A DNA stretch of 64,000 bases. Source: Floridanema evergladense (GTDB taxonomy: Bacteria > Cyanobacteriota > Cyanobacteriia > Cyanobacteriales > Aerosakkonemataceae). Made by a program: the position numbers and the translations under genes. The notes beneath the pieces are model-generated. The model searched no databases and was not told the origin of the DNA. It saw only the letters and a program-made list of their open reading frames with translations. Where the stretch lies: the NCBI RefSeq assembly GCF_041929205.1, contig NZ_JBHFNT010000073.1; one strand, 5' to 3'. Shown in pieces: positions 26,838 through 35,151 of this stretch (position 1 is its first letter; every line of letters begins with the position of its first letter).

Positions 26838-28439
26838 ATGGGTAACGATGAACTTTGGCAACGCTATCAAGACTGGCTTTACTACCACGAAGGCTTAGAT
26901 TTGTATCTGGACGTAAGCCGGATGCGGTTTGATGATGCACTAGTGGAGGAATTGGAACCTAAGTTTGAGAAGGCTTTTAGAGATATGGAGGAGTTGGAGG
27001 CAGGTGCGATCGCCAATCCCGACGAAGATCGGATGGTGGGACACTACTGGCTCCGCGATCCCGATCGCGCACCAGCAGAACTCAGAGAAGAGATCGTGAA
27101 TACCCTGTCTGACATTGAAGATTTCGCACGCCGGATTCGTGAAGGTGACATTACTTCTCCCACAGGCGATCGATTCACAGATATTCTTTCGATCGGGATT
27201 GGTGGTTCAGCATTAGGCCCAGAATTTGTTTCAGAAGCTTTGGCTGCCGACTCTCCACCAATGGAAATACATTTTATCGACAACACCGATCCCGCAGGAA
27301 TCGATCGAACCCTAAATCGCTTAAAAGCAAAAGATCGGCTCAAAAGCACGCTAGTCATCGTCACCAGCAAATCTGGGGGTACGCCCGAAACCCGCAATGG
27401 AATGTTAGAAGTCCACAACTTCTACGACAAAGAAGGTTTGCCCTTCCCTCGTCATGCAGTTGCTATCACCGTTCCCGGTAGCAAAATGGACGAACTAGAG
27501 CGAGTGGAAGGTTGGTTAGCTGAGTTTCCCATGTTTGATTGGGTGGGAGGACGCACTTCCGAGATGTCAGCAGTAGGGTTGTTGTCGGCTTCGTTGCTGG
27601 GGATTGACATTCGATCGCTTCTAGAAGGCGCAAAAGAAATGGACGAAGCAACCCGTGTGCCTGATGTGAAAAGAAATCCAGCCGCTTTACTCGCCCTGGC
27701 TTGGTACTATGCCGGAAATGGTAAAGGCGAGAAAGATATGGTGATTTTGCCTTACAAAGACAGTTTGTTGTTGTTCTCCCGTTACCTGCAACAATTGGTC
27801 ATGGAATCCTTGGGGAAAGAGAAAGACTTAGACGGCAACATCGTTCATCAAGGGATTGCAGTTTACGGCAACAAAGGCTCCACCGATCAGCACGCTTACG
27901 TGCAGCAACTCAGGGAAGGAGTGCCGAACTTTTTTGCTACTTTTATTGAAGTGTTGGAAGATCGATCGGCCGAATGGTTCGAGCAAAATAGCTACCAACT
28001 AGAAGTAGAATCAGATGCAACTTCCGGGGATTTTCTCTCCGGCTTCTTGCAAGGAACAAGACAAGCTTTATACGAAAATGGTCGAGACTCTATCACCATC
28101 ACCATTTCCCAAGTAAATCCTCGTACCGTAGGAGCTTTAATCGCTCTCTATGAAAGGGCTGTAGGATTTTATGCTTCTTTGGTGAACATCAACGCTTACC
28201 ACCAACCTGGAGTGGAAGCAGGGAAAAAAGCCGCTGCATCAGTCATAGATTTACAGCGGAAAATTTTGGAAACTTTAAGAAATACCGGGCAATCAGACCT
28301 AACAACTTTAGCTGAAAGAGCAGACGCAGCTGAGGAAATTGAAACCGTTTACAAAATTGTCCGACATTTAGCAGCAAATCAGCGTGTACGGTTAGAAGGC
28401 GATCGCGCCAACCCTTCCAGACTACAAGTTTCAATCTAA
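26838..28439 (+). CDS. pgi: Glucose-6-phosphate isomerase
   Basis: An enzyme of about 533 residues interconverting glucose-6-P and fructose-6-P. It is the cyanobacterial type, opening ELWQRYQDWLYYHEGLDLYL. The phosphosugar-binding sequences ILSIGIGGSALGPEF and VIVTSKSGGTPETRN are present, as is a C-terminal HQPGVEAGKKAA motif with catalytic His/Lys. The ATG at 26838 has a Shine-Dalgarno (GAGG, 5 bases before); a start at 26823 would add five residues. The genes that follow encode D-lactate dehydrogenase and glycogen phosphorylase on the same strand. Confidence 0.97.
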   Translation: MGNDELWQRYQDWLYYHEGLDLYLDVSRMRFDDALVEELEPKFEKAFRDMEELEAGAIANPDEDRMVGHYWLRDPDRAPAELREEIVNTLSDIEDFARRIREGDITSPTGDRFTDILSIGIGGSALGPEFVSEALAADSPPMEIHFIDNTDPAGIDRTLNRLKAKDRLKSTLVIVTSKSGGTPETRNGMLEVHNFYDKEGLPFPRHAVAITVPGSKMDELERVEGWLAEFPMFDWVGGRTSEMSAVGLLSASLLGIDIRSLLEGAKEMDEATRVPDVKRNPAALLALAWYYAGNGKGEKDMVILPYKDSLLLFSRYLQQLVMESLGKEKDLDGNIVHQGIAVYGNKGSTDQHAYVQQLREGVPNFFATFIEVLEDRSAEWFEQNSYQLEVESDATSGDFLSGFLQGTRQALYENGRDSITITISQVNPRTVGALIALYERAVGFYASLVNINAYHQPGVEAGKKAAASVIDLQRKILETLRNTGQSDLTTLAERADAAEEIETVYKIVRHLAANQRVRLEGDRANPSRLQVSI

Positions 28440-28473
28440 TACAGAAGGGCTCCAGGGGTTCGAGAAGTTTTTC

Positions 28474-28512
28474 CCTAACCCCTACCCCCTAACCCCTACC
28501 CCCGTCCCCTAA
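28474..28512. repeat. C-rich heptameric tandem repeat
   Basis: A run of CCCCTAA / CCCCTAC heptamers between pgi and the dehydrogenase gene. It is a short tandemly repeated sequence of the sort scattered in filamentous cyanobacterial genomes. It is too short and uniform to be a CRISPR. Confidence 0.7.
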
Positions 28513-28516
28513 GCTT

Positions 28517-29524
28517 ATGAAAGTTGCTTTTTTCAGTGCTAAATCGTTCGATCGTAAATCATTTACCGCAGCAAACGTCAACTACCAACACGAACTGACC
28601 TTTTTTGAAGGTCAACTCAACCCCAATACTGCTGTATTAGCGGCAGATTTTCCCGTTGTTTGTATGTTTGTCAACGACATTGCCAATGCGACAACGCTGG
28701 AGATTCTTGCTGCTCAGGGAACTCGCTTGTTAGCGCTACGATGTGCAGGATATAACACCGTAGACTTGCAACGAGCCGCAGAATTAGGCATTAAAGTAGT
28801 GCGCGTACCTGCGTATTCGCCTTATGCGGTTGCAGAACACGCCGCTGCTTTAGTATTGACACTAAACCGAAAAATTTACAAAGCCTACAACCGAGTCCGA
28901 GATGATAACTTTTCTTTGGAAGGTTTGCTAGGTTTTGATTTGCATGGTTGCACAGTTGGGGTTGTGGGTACTGGCAAGATTGGTATGATATTTGCTGAGA
29001 TTATGAAGGGTTTTGGTTGTTATTTGTTGGGCTATGATGCTTACCCTAACAATGGTTTTACAGCGATCGACAACGCCCGTTATGTTTCCCTACCAGAACT
29101 TTTAGCCAACTCTGATATTATCTCGCTCCACTGTCCTTTATTACCAGAAACCCATCATTTAATTAATGCAAACACTATTGCACAAATGAAACCGGGTACG
29201 ATGTTAATTAACACTAGTCGGGGTGCTTTGATTGACACTGCTGCTGCGATCGAAGGGATTAAGTCAGGCAAAATTGGTTACTTGGGGATTGATGTTTACG
29301 AACAGGAAGATGAGATTTTCTTTCAAGACCTTTCGGATACAGTGATCTTAGATGATACTTTTCAATTGTTGCAATCTTTCCAGAATGTAGTAATTACTGC
29401 CCACCAAGCTTTCTTTACCCGCAATGCACTCGAAGCGATCGCTACCACTACCCTAGCCAACATCAGCGATTTTGCAGAAGGTCAACCTTTGAAAAACGAA
29501 GTAGTTTATCAACCACTTGCGTAA
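28517..29524 (+). CDS. D-lactate dehydrogenase (D-2-hydroxyacid dehydrogenase family)
   Basis: A 335-residue NAD-dependent dehydrogenase. The Rossmann loop is VGVVGTGKIGMIFAEIMKGF. The catalytic Arg is in MLINTSRGALIDT, the Glu in GIDVYEQED and the His in VVITAHQAFFT. The EEDEIFFQD-like stretch after the Glu is typical of fermentative D-lactate dehydrogenases. It should reduce pyruvate to D-lactate, recycling NADH in dark or anoxic conditions. Placement between pgi and glgP is consistent with glycogen fermentation. The exact 2-keto acid is an inference from family resemblance. Confidence 0.9.
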   Translation: MKVAFFSAKSFDRKSFTAANVNYQHELTFFEGQLNPNTAVLAADFPVVCMFVNDIANATTLEILAAQGTRLLALRCAGYNTVDLQRAAELGIKVVRVPAYSPYAVAEHAAALVLTLNRKIYKAYNRVRDDNFSLEGLLGFDLHGCTVGVVGTGKIGMIFAEIMKGFGCYLLGYDAYPNNGFTAIDNARYVSLPELLANSDIISLHCPLLPETHHLINANTIAQMKPGTMLINTSRGALIDTAAAIEGIKSGKIGYLGIDVYEQEDEIFFQDLSDTVILDDTFQLLQSFQNVVITAHQAFFTRNALEAIATTTLANISDFAEGQPLKNEVVYQPLA

Positions 29525-29608
29525 TTTTCCCTTTTAGATTTTCGATTTAGAAATTCTAAAACTCCAAATCCAAAAATTTCAAATTTTTAATCAGGAGAAC
29601 TTTGAATT

Positions 29609-32128
29609 ATGGTCAGCATTCTTCCTAATAATATCCAAATTGAAGACGATCGCACGGGGATTAATATCGAAACCCTGAAGCGAGCTTTCTTGGATAACTT
29701 GTTCTACATTCAAGCAAAATTTCCCAAGATTTCCACTAAAAACGATTATTACATGGCGTTGGCGTACACGGTGCGCGATCGGTTGCTCAACCGTTGGCTA
29801 AATACCACCGAAACTTACCTAGAAAAAGCACCTCGCACCGTCGCTTACCTATCAGCCGAATTTTTATTAGGGCCACATTTGGGCAATAATTTGATTAATT
29901 TGGGGCTGTATAATGTAGTGAAGCAGGCAATGGAAGATTTAGGACTTAGCCTGACTGACTTACTAGAACAAGAAGAAGAACCCGGATTAGGAAATGGTGG
30001 TTTAGGAAGGTTAGCTGCTTGCTATATTGACTCATTGGCGACATTGGAAATTCCGGCGATCGGTTATGGTATCCGCTACGAATATGGAATTTTTGACCAA
30101 GAAATCAAAGATGGTTGGCAAGTCGAAATTACTGATAAATGGTTGCGCTACGGTAATCCTTGGGAAGTAGCTCGTCCAGAAGCAGAATTAGAGGTAAAAT
30201 TTGGCGGTCACACTGAAGATTTTATCGACGAACATGGTCGTTATCGCGTCAAATGGATTCCCTTTAAAGTAGTTAAAGGCGTTCCTTATGACACTCCAAT
30301 TTTAGGTTTTCAAACCAATACTGCTAACACTTTAAGATTATGGAAAGCAGAAGCAACAGAATCTTTTGATTTTGAAGCCTTTAACAAAGGAGATTACTTC
30401 GGCGCAGTTCACGAAAAAAGTGAGAGCGAAAACATTACCAAAGTTCTCTATCCTAATGATGAATCTTACGAAGGTAAACAACTGCGGTTAGAGCAACAAT
30501 TCTTCTTTGTTTCTTGCTCTTTGCAAGACATGATTCGGATGATGCAGGTGCAAAACCTAACCTTAGAAAGGTTCCACGAACATTATGCGATTCAGTTAAA
30601 CGATACTCACCCAACTATTGCTGTTGCTGAACTCATGCGATTGTTGTTAGATGAGCATGGTTTTGATTGGGATAAAGCTTGGAATATTACTACTAAAACT
30701 TTCGCTTACACCAATCATACGCTATTGCCAGAAGCGTTGGAACGTTGGTCGCTAAATATGTTTGGTAGTTTGTTTCCCCGTCATCTGAAAATTATTTATG
30801 AGATCAATAGTCGTTTCTTAGACGAAGTTCGCATCAAATTTCCTGATGATTTCGATCGCCTCCGTCGGATGTCAATCATCGATGAAAGTGGCGAAAGATA
30901 TGTTCGCATGGCAAATCTCGCTTGTGTTGGTAGCTTTGCCATTAATGGAGTCGCTGAGTTACATAGCGAACTACTGAAAAAGACAACCCTGCATGACTTT
31001 TATGAAATGTATCCAGAGAAGTTCACCAATGTTACTAATGGTGTGACTCCTCGCCGTTTCATGGTTTTAAGTAACCCCCGTTTGGCAAACCTAATTACTA
31101 GCAAAATTGGCGATAGTTGGGTGAAAAATTTGGATGATTTACGGAAACTGGAAAACTTTTTATATGACACTAATTTCCGTAAAGAGTTCCATAAAGTAAA
31201 ACAAGAAGTCAAACAAGATTTAGCGAATTACATTCAGACAAGTTACAACATTACGATCGATCCTAATTCGCTGTTTGATATTCAAGCAAAACGCATTCAT
31301 GAATACAAACGCCAACACTTAAATGCGCTGCACATTATCACTTTGTACAACCGGATCAAGGCTAATCCAAATTTAGATGTTACGCCTCGAACTTTCCTGT
31401 TTGGTGGTAAGGCGGCTCCCGGTTACTACATGGCAAAATTAATTATTAAGTTGATTAATTCGATCGCAGATGTAGTCAACACTGACCCGGATATGCGCGA
31501 TCGTCTCAAAGTAGTCTTCCTAACAGATTACAACGTCAAATTTGCCCAGCGTGTCTACCCTGCTGCCGATCTTTCCGAACAAATTTCTACCGCAGGTAAA
31601 GAAGCTTCGGGAACAGGTAACATGAAGTTTTCCATGAACGGTGCGCTGACAATTGGAACTCTCGACGGTGCAAATATCGAAATTCGAGAAGCGGTAGGAG
31701 AGGAGAATTTCTTCTTATTTGGATTAACTGCTCAAGAAGTTTCGCAGAAGAAAGCTGCTGGATATAATCCTTGGGATTATTACAATAGCAATCCAGAATT
31801 GAAGTTAGCGATCGATCGCATTTCCTCCGGCTTTTTCTCTCACGGCGATCCAAATTTGTTTAAGCCACTGGTGGATTCTCTGCTATATCGTGACGATTAT
31901 CTGTTACTAGCAGATTATCAATCATACATCGAATGTCAAGACCGGGTAAGTCAAGCTTATCGCGATCGAGAAAAATGGGTTTGGATGTCGATTTTAAATG
32001 TAGCGCGGATGGGTAAATTCTCTAGCGATCGATCCATTAGTGACTATCTGAAAAACATCTGGAAAGTTCCCTCTGTCAAAGTAGATGTACCCGAATACAG
32101 TCAATCGAACGACATAAAACTTAGCTAA
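29609..32128 (+). CDS. glgP: Glycogen phosphorylase
   Basis: An 839-residue PLP enzyme releasing glucose-1-phosphate from glycogen. Family landmarks include TVAYLSAEFLLGPHLGNNLI near the N-terminus, LGNGGLGRLAACYIDSLATL, and the PLP lysine region KEASGTGNMKFSMNGALTIG near the C-terminus. It is full length for the family. A Shine-Dalgarno (CAGGAG) precedes the ATG. It follows the dehydrogenase gene by 84 bases on the same strand, and a perfect palindrome follows its stop. Confidence 0.97.
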   Translation: MVSILPNNIQIEDDRTGINIETLKRAFLDNLFYIQAKFPKISTKNDYYMALAYTVRDRLLNRWLNTTETYLEKAPRTVAYLSAEFLLGPHLGNNLINLGLYNVVKQAMEDLGLSLTDLLEQEEEPGLGNGGLGRLAACYIDSLATLEIPAIGYGIRYEYGIFDQEIKDGWQVEITDKWLRYGNPWEVARPEAELEVKFGGHTEDFIDEHGRYRVKWIPFKVVKGVPYDTPILGFQTNTANTLRLWKAEATESFDFEAFNKGDYFGAVHEKSESENITKVLYPNDESYEGKQLRLEQQFFFVSCSLQDMIRMMQVQNLTLERFHEHYAIQLNDTHPTIAVAELMRLLLDEHGFDWDKAWNITTKTFAYTNHTLLPEALERWSLNMFGSLFPRHLKIIYEINSRFLDEVRIKFPDDFDRLRRMSIIDESGERYVRMANLACVGSFAINGVAELHSELLKKTTLHDFYEMYPEKFTNVTNGVTPRRFMVLSNPRLANLITSKIGDSWVKNLDDLRKLENFLYDTNFRKEFHKVKQEVKQDLANYIQTSYNITIDPNSLFDIQAKRIHEYKRQHLNALHIITLYNRIKANPNLDVTPRTFLFGGKAAPGYYMAKLIIKLINSIADVVNTDPDMRDRLKVVFLTDYNVKFAQRVYPAADLSEQISTAGKEASGTGNMKFSMNGALTIGTLDGANIEIREAVGEENFFLFGLTAQEVSQKKAAGYNPWDYYNSNPELKLAIDRISSGFFSHGDPNLFKPLVDSLLYRDDYLLLADYQSYIECQDRVSQAYRDREKWVWMSILNVARMGKFSSDRSISDYLKNIWKVPSVKVDVPEYSQSNDIKLS

Positions 32129-32140
32129 CAAACGAACAAT

Positions 32141-32168
32141 GTAGAGACGTTGCGTGCAACGTCTCTAC
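32141..32168. terminator. Perfect 28-base palindrome after glgP
   Basis: Arms GTAGAGACGTTGC and GCAACGTCTCTAC around GT, 12 bases after the glgP stop and followed by AAAAA. It is a strong hairpin and plausible bidirectional terminator. It belongs to the common cyanobacterial GTAGAGACGTTGC element family; a half-copy occurs near 54223. Confidence 0.8.
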
Positions 32169-32318
32169 AAAAAGCCAAGGATCTGTTTCAATAAGCTGTT
32201 CCGCATTTAAATTGGATTGTTTGGAAACAGAAGAAAATTCGTCTAATTCTTTCCCCTGCCCCCCTGCTCCCCTGCAATCTTAATAAGTGGGCAATGTTTG
32301 TTATAAACACAGAGCAAA

Positions 32319-32513
32319 TCATAACTCGACTATAAAAGTTTTATCTGCTACGGTGACGCGATCGCCCTTCACTAATTGTCGTCCACGTCGCGTTTCTAGG
32401 CTACCATTTACTTTCACTTCGCCTGATTGAATCATCAGCTTTGCTTGTCCACCAGTTGACGTGATTCCCTTTAACTTCAAAAATTGGTCAAGCTTAATTG
32501 TTTGATCTGTCAT
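32319..32513 (-). CDS. S4-domain RNA-binding protein
   Basis: A 64-residue protein consisting of one S4 fold: IKLDQFLKLKGITSTGGQAK, then MIQSGEVKVNGSLETRRGRQ, then a final strand KGDRVTVADKTFIVEL. This is the YaaA/RlbA-like stand-alone S4 type that binds structured RNA, often with a ribosomal or heat-shock role. The preceding gene ends 12 bases upstream, so the two small genes likely share a transcript. Confidence 0.9.
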   Translation of the reverse strand: MTDQTIKLDQFLKLKGITSTGGQAKLMIQSGEVKVNGSLETRRGRQLVKGDRVTVADKTFIVEL

Positions 32514-32525
32514 AGCTTACCCCAG

Positions 32526-32720
32526 TTAATTTCCTGTACCAATCCACTTTAATCCAGCTTTTAATGCCGCTTCTGGCGAGAAATAAATTTTATTCAATCC
32601 AAACACTTCTCCACCGGGACTGAGAATGCGAAACTGCCATGCTTCGATCGAGGCGTTATAGAACACGGCTAAAGTAAACTGGCGAATGGTAACAACTGAG
32701 TCAATTTTAGTAGCACTCAT
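32526..32720 (-). CDS. Unrecognised 64-residue protein
   Basis: A small soluble protein beginning MSATKIDSVVTIRQFTLAVF, with an aromatic-rich middle (YNASIEAWQFRILSPGGEVF) and the end AALKAGLKWIGTGN. The alternation suggests a short beta-sheet followed by a helix, as in many single-domain cyanobacterial conserved proteins. No family is recognised. It lies 12 bases before the S4 gene. Confidence 0.7.
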   Translation of the reverse strand: MSATKIDSVVTIRQFTLAVFYNASIEAWQFRILSPGGEVFGLNKIYFSPEAALKAGLKWIGTGN

Positions 32721-32974
32721 AGTTGGGGAACTTCAGGATAAAGTAGGTCTCTTTCTCGTTAATTTAGCTCAATGTTCTTCAGGAAAAACAGGCTGTCTCT
32801 TACTTCTGGTGATAAGTAAACCTAATTAATTCGTGAAATGCTTGATTTACGAGAAATCCCAGCCCCCAAAATAAGGGTTTTCGATTACAAGTGCGATCGT
32901 ACTATGCCGTTGGCTGTGGTAGGGATAATTCATAAATTACCCCTACATTATTTTTCCCTACAACTAAACCATTT

Positions 32975-35017
32975 TTAAACTGACAATCCTATTCTAAGAT
33001 GAGCCAGATCTGGGTCTTGATATTTCCCTTTTTTGTGAATGATTCGCACCGCTTCTGCTAATTTTTCCAGGTTTCCATCTTTGGCACAAAATCCATCGGC
33101 ATAAAACGCATCATTTCCAGTAGTTAAAGTATCTAAAATTGATGTTTGTTCAGGGTTTACCAACACCAAAATTTTTGATGGAATAACGTAAGAATTGGCT
33201 TGAACTTTACGCGCATTCCGAATAAATTTCTTTAAATCCATATCTGGTAAAGTGCTATCTACAACTGCAACATCTACGTCAATTGATTCCAATAACACTA
33301 ACCCTGTTTCCGCATTTGTCGCTTCGCTGGCAACTTCAATCCCATCTTGCGATCGCAAATTAACCCGTAAATTAATCCGAGTTTGTTCATCATCTTCAAT
33401 TACAGCAACTTGAATCATTCCATGCTGCTGTTGAGCTTTGATGTAGTCATTACCTTCTGATACTTCGTTGGGAGCACCACAGGCGGAAATAGTTCCCAAA
33501 GAGTCAATATCTGCTAATCGTTCCTGTTTCAATTGTGCCATTTGTTCGGCACTCAAAATCTTAGATTCATCAAAACCAAATTCAATTTCTGTTTGTAAAC
33601 CTTTTTGTTTCACACGACTCAAATTGTAGAATCGTTTATTAAGCGTTGTCTTCACAAAAGCCCACAAACAACCGAGTAAATAACGCCGCTTGAACGAATC
33701 TTTTTCAAACCAATATTCCAGAAATTTCCAAGAATAAAAACGGGCATAATTGCGAAGTACGCCTTTGAGTACTTCTTCCCTAGTCATGTTATCTGGTTTA
33801 ATGATTGGCGTGACAAAGTTGTAATGAGAATAATCGCGGATTTCAACTCTATCAGCTAAGTCTTGAAACAGTTCGGAAAAAGGCCAAGGCGTGTACATAT
33901 TCCAGTTCGTCATGTCTGCTTTCCAATCTCGCGCCATCCGGTACGTTTCTTCGATCGTTTCTGGCGTTTCGTTTGGCAATCCCATGATGAATTGTACTTC
34001 GGCTAAAATGCCGTTTTCTCGCAATAATTGTACTGCTCTTTTATTGTCTGCGATCGTAGTTTCTTTACGGAACAAATTAAGGTTTAATTGAGCAGCTGCT
34101 TCGGTTCCTAATGAAACATGAACTAATCCGGCTTTGCGATAAAGTGGCAGTTCTTTTTCATCTCGTAAAATATCGGTTACTCTGGTGTTAATTCCCCAAT
34201 GAACGCCTAAGTTGCGATCGATCAATTCATTACACAAAGCAATAAATCGAGATTTATTAATCGTCGGTTCTTCATCGGCTAAAATGAAAAAGCCAATTTG
34301 ATGTTCTTTTACCAAATATTCAATTTCATCAACGAAATGTTTGGGCGATCGCGAACGATATTTCCGCCAAAATTTCCACTGACAACAAAAGCGACACCGG
34401 AAAGGACAACCACGCGAATAATTAGGAACGGCAACTCTATTATTCAGAGGAGTATAAATGTAATTATCCCAATTTAGTAAACTCCAATCTGGGGTAAGAG
34501 TGTCTAAATCTTTGATTGGTGGATGGGCTGGCGTAGCAACAATTTTGCCTTCTTCTAAAAATGCAATTCCTAATATATTGCGGCGTTCTTGTTCATCTGT
34601 ACCATTGGCGATCGCACGCAATAAATTAACCGTAATTTCTTCACCTTCACCCCGAATAATGTAATCTACCCAAGGTGCTTCTGCTAATACTTCCCGATAC
34701 ATATAAGTCGGGTGTACGCCGCCCATAATTGTTTTCGCATTTGGGCAAATTTGTTTGACTAATTTCAGCGTACTTTGAGACTTATAAATCATCGGTGTAA
34801 TTGCTGTTGCTAGAACTACATCCGGTTGGCGATCGCGAATGATTTTCCCTAATTCATCATCCTCGATATAATAAGTCATCGCATCGATAAATTCAATGTC
34901 AGTAAAGCCCGCATTTTTTAAGGCACCACCAACATAAGGAACCCAACTAGAGGGCCAATTTCCGGCAATTTCAGCGCCTCCAGAATGGTAATTGGGTTGA
35001 ATTAATAAAATTCGCAT
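32975..35017 (-). CDS. bchE: BchE-type radical SAM cyclase fused to a response-regulator receiver domain
   Basis: A 680-residue protein. Residues 1-140 form a B12-binding domain with the BchE opening NYHSGGAEIAGNWPSSW. Residues 195-400 form a radical SAM domain with the [4Fe-4S] triad CPFRCRFC (Cys204, 208, 211). A BchE-like C-terminal region follows to about 500. Residues 536-665 form a NarL/FixJ-like receiver domain with acidic pocket EDD (541-543), phospho-acceptor Asp587 (VAVVDSTLPDM) and Lys646 (DGFCAKDG); the usual Thr in strand 4 is Val620. BchE makes the chlorophyll E-ring without O2; a cyanobacterial version is called ChlE, though not every homologue is active. It lies 134 bases downstream of hemN on the same strand. 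Confidence 0.85.
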   Translation of the reverse strand: MRILLIQPNYHSGGAEIAGNWPSSWVPYVGGALKNAGFTDIEFIDAMTYYIEDDELGKIIRDRQPDVVLATAITPMIYKSQSTLKLVKQICPNAKTIMGGVHPTYMYREVLAEAPWVDYIIRGEGEEITVNLLRAIANGTDEQERRNILGIAFLEEGKIVATPAHPPIKDLDTLTPDWSLLNWDNYIYTPLNNRVAVPNYSRGCPFRCRFCCQWKFWRKYRSRSPKHFVDEIEYLVKEHQIGFFILADEEPTINKSRFIALCNELIDRNLGVHWGINTRVTDILRDEKELPLYRKAGLVHVSLGTEAAAQLNLNLFRKETTIADNKRAVQLLRENGILAEVQFIMGLPNETPETIEETYRMARDWKADMTNWNMYTPWPFSELFQDLADRVEIRDYSHYNFVTPIIKPDNMTREEVLKGVLRNYARFYSWKFLEYWFEKDSFKRRYLLGCLWAFVKTTLNKRFYNLSRVKQKGLQTEIEFGFDESKILSAEQMAQLKQERLADIDSLGTISACGAPNEVSEGNDYIKAQQQHGMIQVAVIEDDEQTRINLRVNLRSQDGIEVASEATNAETGLVLLESIDVDVAVVDSTLPDMDLKKFIRNARKVQANSYVIPSKILVLVNPEQTSILDTLTTGNDAFYADGFCAKDGNLEKLAEAVRIIHKKGKYQDPDLAHLRIGLSV

Positions 35018-35066
35018 TTTTAGACCTCCAAAGAGTTAGGAAATCGTCTAACTTAACTTTTACCAA

Positions 35067-35135
35067 GAGGCAGAGCCTCTGTTTTTCGTTCCCAGATTGA
35101 ACCTGGGAACGAGACCCGGGAGGTTCTACCTCCCT
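35067..35135. repeat. Composite three-hairpin element between hemN and bchE
   Basis: Three consecutive small hairpins: GAGGC-AGA-GCCTC (35067-35079), CGTTCCCAGATT..CTGGGAACG (35087-35111) and GGGAGG..CCTCCC (about 35118-35134). This arrangement is a recurrent cyanobacterial intergenic repeat. Between two co-oriented genes it may attenuate or process the message so that hemN and the cyclase are made in different amounts; that is inference. Confidence 0.7.
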
Positions 35136-35151
35136 GCTGCAATATCTGAGT

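Noticed and set aside
27044..27418. 124-residue minus-strand ORF inside pgi
   Set aside because: It is antisense to a highly conserved enzyme; Ser/Arg-rich composition is typical of reverse-frame shadows.
28474..28512. Possible CRISPR-like repeats
   Set aside because: The repeat unit is seven bases with no spacers; it is a short tandem repeat.
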